From Susulua sp964536195 (GTDB lineage: Bacteria; Omnitrophota; Gorgyraeia; Duberdicusellales; 4484-171): a stretch of 7,633 bases of DNA. Of this stretch, positions 5,951 to 7,633 are shown piece after piece. Location: contig CAZHVO010000049.1 of assembly GCA_964536195.1 (NCBI GenBank), forward strand, positions 1 through 7,633. The letters run 5' to 3'. The notes under the pieces were generated by a model. That model saw nothing but the letters and a program-made list of their open reading frames with translations. It had not been told where the DNA came from and made no database searches. Each line of letters begins with the position of its first letter. Within the stretch, counting starts at the first letter, position 1. Made by a program: the position numbers and the translations under genes.

Positions 5951-7411
5951 TTAAACTATCCTTAGAGTAAATGAAAAAGTAGTACCTTTTCCTAGTCTTG
6001 ACTCTACCCATATTTTTTCCTTATGGGTATCAATAATTCTTTTTACCAAAGAAAGACCTAATCCGCTACCCTCTATTTTGGTAATTGCAGGATTAGAGGC
6101 TCTGAAGAATTCCTGAAAAACCTTTCCTAAATCATCTTCTTTCATGCCACAGCCGTTATCAGAGACAGAGACAATAGCTTGTTTATCTTTTTGAATACAC
6201 TTAAGTGTTATCTTCCCCCCGGAAGGAGTAAATTTTATAGCATTATTTATAAGATTAATCAATACCCTTTCAATAAGATTTTTATCTAGATAGGCGCTTA
6301 GGTTTTCAGTAAGCTCAAAAGCTAATTCGATTTTTTTAGCTTGAGCTTGAGGAGTTAAGAAGTCTGCGACATCTCTGATCAATTTCGTAATCTCAAAGGG
6401 AGCAATCTTTACTTCCATCTTTCCGGATTCTATGCGAGAAATATCTAAGAGGGTGTTTACGATAACCATAAGGTTGTTTACATTTCCGTCTATCTTTAGC
6501 AATCTCTTCCTGGCTTCTTCAGGTAATTTACCAAATTTTTCACCAACCAAAAGGGAAGAGAACCCCTTTACTGAGGTAAGAGGAGTTCTTAGCTCATGGG
6601 ATACGCTAGAAATGAAGTCAGATTTAGTTTTACTTATAACTTCGATTGCCCTTAAACTCTTGACAAGTTCATTAGTTCGTTCTTTAATTTTCTTCTCTAA
6701 GTTGTCTTTAGTGTGGTAAAGATCTTCAAATAACCGGATATTATCAAGGCACTGGCTAAGATACATGCAGACGATTAAGAATGCCTCTTCTTCTGACTTT
6801 TTAATCTCAGCATGGAGATAAAGGTCAGACACTATAAATACAGCATAGACAAATTCTCTTGCTTTTATCGGTGCGACAAGAATGTCTTTGGCCCCTCTAG
6901 TCGGGAAGAGGTCTTTGTAAAGTTCAGAGCTTGAGCGCAAAATCTGCACATCTTTTAGTAGTTCCTTCTTACGTTTAAAGACCCCTTCAAGCAACTCAGC
7001 ATCGGTAGGGTCGAAGCCAATATTAACTTTTTCTTTGCCCTCTTGAAAGTCAATTATCAATCCCTTCTTAAACCCCAGGGCATTTATTATTTCTTTATTT
7101 ATCGAGGAGAAGATTTTGTCCTTATCTAAAGTATAGATAGATGAAAGGAGTAGATTCTTTATTAGGGTTAGTTTAGTAAGTTCATTCTCTATCTCTTGTT
7201 GAGATAGCTTGAGTTCCATATCGCTCTTTATGATCAACTTTGCTTGTTGGTCTAGGTTTTGGATGGTTCTATTGGCCCGGTTAAGGTCTCTCTTTAAGCT
7301 AGAGGCGCTTTGCAGTTTTCCGATGATATAGAATATAAGGAATAATATTACACCGAAGAATATAAAGACCAAAGTGGCTAGAGGATCAAGAGATAGTATT
7401 TTTCTTAACAT
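5951..7411 (-). CDS. Membrane-bound sensor histidine kinase with GAF-like region
   Basis: The protein has 486 residues. One hydrophobic segment (about 11-33) anchors the N terminus, with almost no periplasmic part, so sensing is probably cytoplasmic or by partner protein. Residues 35-85 are a predicted coiled coil. Residues 85-225 look like a divergent GAF domain (LFPTRGAKDILVAPIKARE near 168-186). A second coiled coil (225-262) leads to the HisKA domain with His272 in SVSHELRTPLTSVKGF. The catalytic ATPase domain has the N box NLINNAIKF (386-394), G1 DNGCGM (418-423), an F-box-like FQEFFR, and G2 GSGLGLSLVK (448-457), so the enzyme appears intact. There is no receiver domain; it lies in the next gene. 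A GGGAG ribosome site precedes the ATG by four bases, and the previous stop is one base upstream. The likely target is Asp53 of the neighbouring REC-GGDEF protein. Confidence 0.94.
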   Translation of the reverse strand: MLRKILSLDPLATLVFIFFGVILFLIFYIIGKLQSASSLKRDLNRANRTIQNLDQQAKLIIKSDMELKLSQQEIENELTKLTLIKNLLLSSIYTLDKDKIFSSINKEIINALGFKKGLIIDFQEGKEKVNIGFDPTDAELLEGVFKRKKELLKDVQILRSSSELYKDLFPTRGAKDILVAPIKAREFVYAVFIVSDLYLHAEIKKSEEEAFLIVCMYLSQCLDNIRLFEDLYHTKDNLEKKIKERTNELVKSLRAIEVISKTKSDFISSVSHELRTPLTSVKGFSSLLVGEKFGKLPEEARKRLLKIDGNVNNLMVIVNTLLDISRIESGKMEVKIAPFEITKLIRDVADFLTPQAQAKKIELAFELTENLSAYLDKNLIERVLINLINNAIKFTPSGGKITLKCIQKDKQAIVSVSDNGCGMKEDDLGKVFQEFFRASNPAITKIEGSGLGLSLVKRIIDTHKEKIWVESRLGKGTTFSFTLRIV

Positions 7412-7412
7412 G

Positions 7413-7633
7413 TTACTCCCACATAGTTACAAGGAGGTTGCCAGTTTCGGTATTGACATCTCCTTTTTCTTTATCCGAGAAGAAAGAGTAGTCAGCATAT
7501 AAGCCAATTACTTTTGACTTATCTCCCAAGGTTTCTTTTATCGCCGCTATTTCCCTCTTAGCCCCTTCCCCTAAGGTTTTTTTTCTTGTTAAAGAGTTTA
7601 TAATAAAAGTTAATGCTTGTCCATTGTTTCTTA
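7413..7633 (-). CDS. Probable FIST-domain sensor protein, C-terminal end only (5' part outside window)
   Basis: A minus-strand frame runs from the window edge to a TAA at 7415-7413, giving 72 residues. It contains NGQALTFIINSLTRKKTLGEG, then REIAAIKETLGDKSKVIGLYADYSFF, and ends NLLVTMWE. This pattern (a hydrophobic strand with R after it, an EI-AI helix, G-pair loop, VIGLY strand, final T-x-W strand) matches the C-terminal FIST_C domain, usually seen as ALVFSC-R, E-I-AI, PV-GFY-GEI. The GEI part is not conserved here, so the member is divergent or the call is loose. FIST domains are predicted ligand-binding sensors found beside or fused to signalling proteins. It ends one base before the histidine kinase start, so it is the first visible gene of this operon and may feed the kinase. 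The identification is moderate. Confidence 0.6.
   Translation of the reverse strand, partial: RNNGQALTFIINSLTRKKTLGEGAKREIAAIKETLGDKSKVIGLYADYSFFSDKEKGDVNTETGNLLVTMWE

Noticed and set aside
6432..6719. Plus-strand ORF of 95 codons inside the histidine kinase gene
   Set aside because: It is antisense to the HisKA and ATPase regions, whose motifs are unmistakable.

Overview
This is an AT-rich bacterial chromosomal window. The bacterial-type PheT, a probable 6S RNA, sigma70-like promoters, a tRNA gene with an encoded CCA end and two-component signalling genes all point to a Gram-negative-type, probably anaerobic bacterium. The mix of a PAC2-family protein, a UPF0280 (ApbE-superfamily) protein, a stand-alone NAD(P)H-hydrate epimerase and a FIST/histidine kinase/GGDEF cassette recalls uncultured lineages such as Omnitrophota or deltaproteobacterial groups. 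That placement is inference from gene content and was not tested. No phage, insertion sequence, CRISPR array or toxin gene is visible.

Layout, plus strand (1-4743). The window opens inside pheT, of which only the C-terminal half is present. A 288-base gap follows, up to the next start codon. It holds a 12-bp perfect palindrome, a near-consensus promoter (TTGAAA, 17 bp, TATAAT) and a folded RNA of about 165 nt that I call 6S RNA, ending in a GC-rich closing helix and a T run. Next comes a tight four-gene operon: a PAC2-family protein, NnrE (NAD(P)H-hydrate epimerase), a UlaG-like metallo-beta-lactamase-fold hydrolase and a UPF0280 protein. The nnrE and hydrolase genes overlap by one base, and only 5 bases separate the hydrolase from UPF0280.

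Layout, minus strand (7633-4761). An operon reads leftward: the C-terminal end of a probable FIST-domain sensor protein, then a membrane-anchored hybrid-free histidine kinase with a GAF-like region, then a REC-GGDEF response regulator. The stop and start codons of neighbouring genes are one base apart at both junctions. Further left is tRNA-Leu(GAG) with its own promoter. Between the regulator gene and that promoter lies a 71-base hairpin-forming segment that repeats the first 13 bases of the tRNA and looks like a tRNA remnant. The two strands converge at 4743/4761.

How the genes may work together. The minus-strand trio reads as one signalling pathway: FIST sensing, kinase phosphorylation of Asp53 of the regulator, and output through a GGDEF domain carrying a GGDDF variant. 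The plus-strand operon includes one clear metabolite-repair enzyme (NnrE) beside three proteins of uncertain or unknown role, so a housekeeping role in cofactor repair or redox is a guess from association. The most rewarding items are the 6S RNA locus with its palindrome, the PAC2-NnrE-MBL-UPF0280 operon and the tRNA-like remnant.
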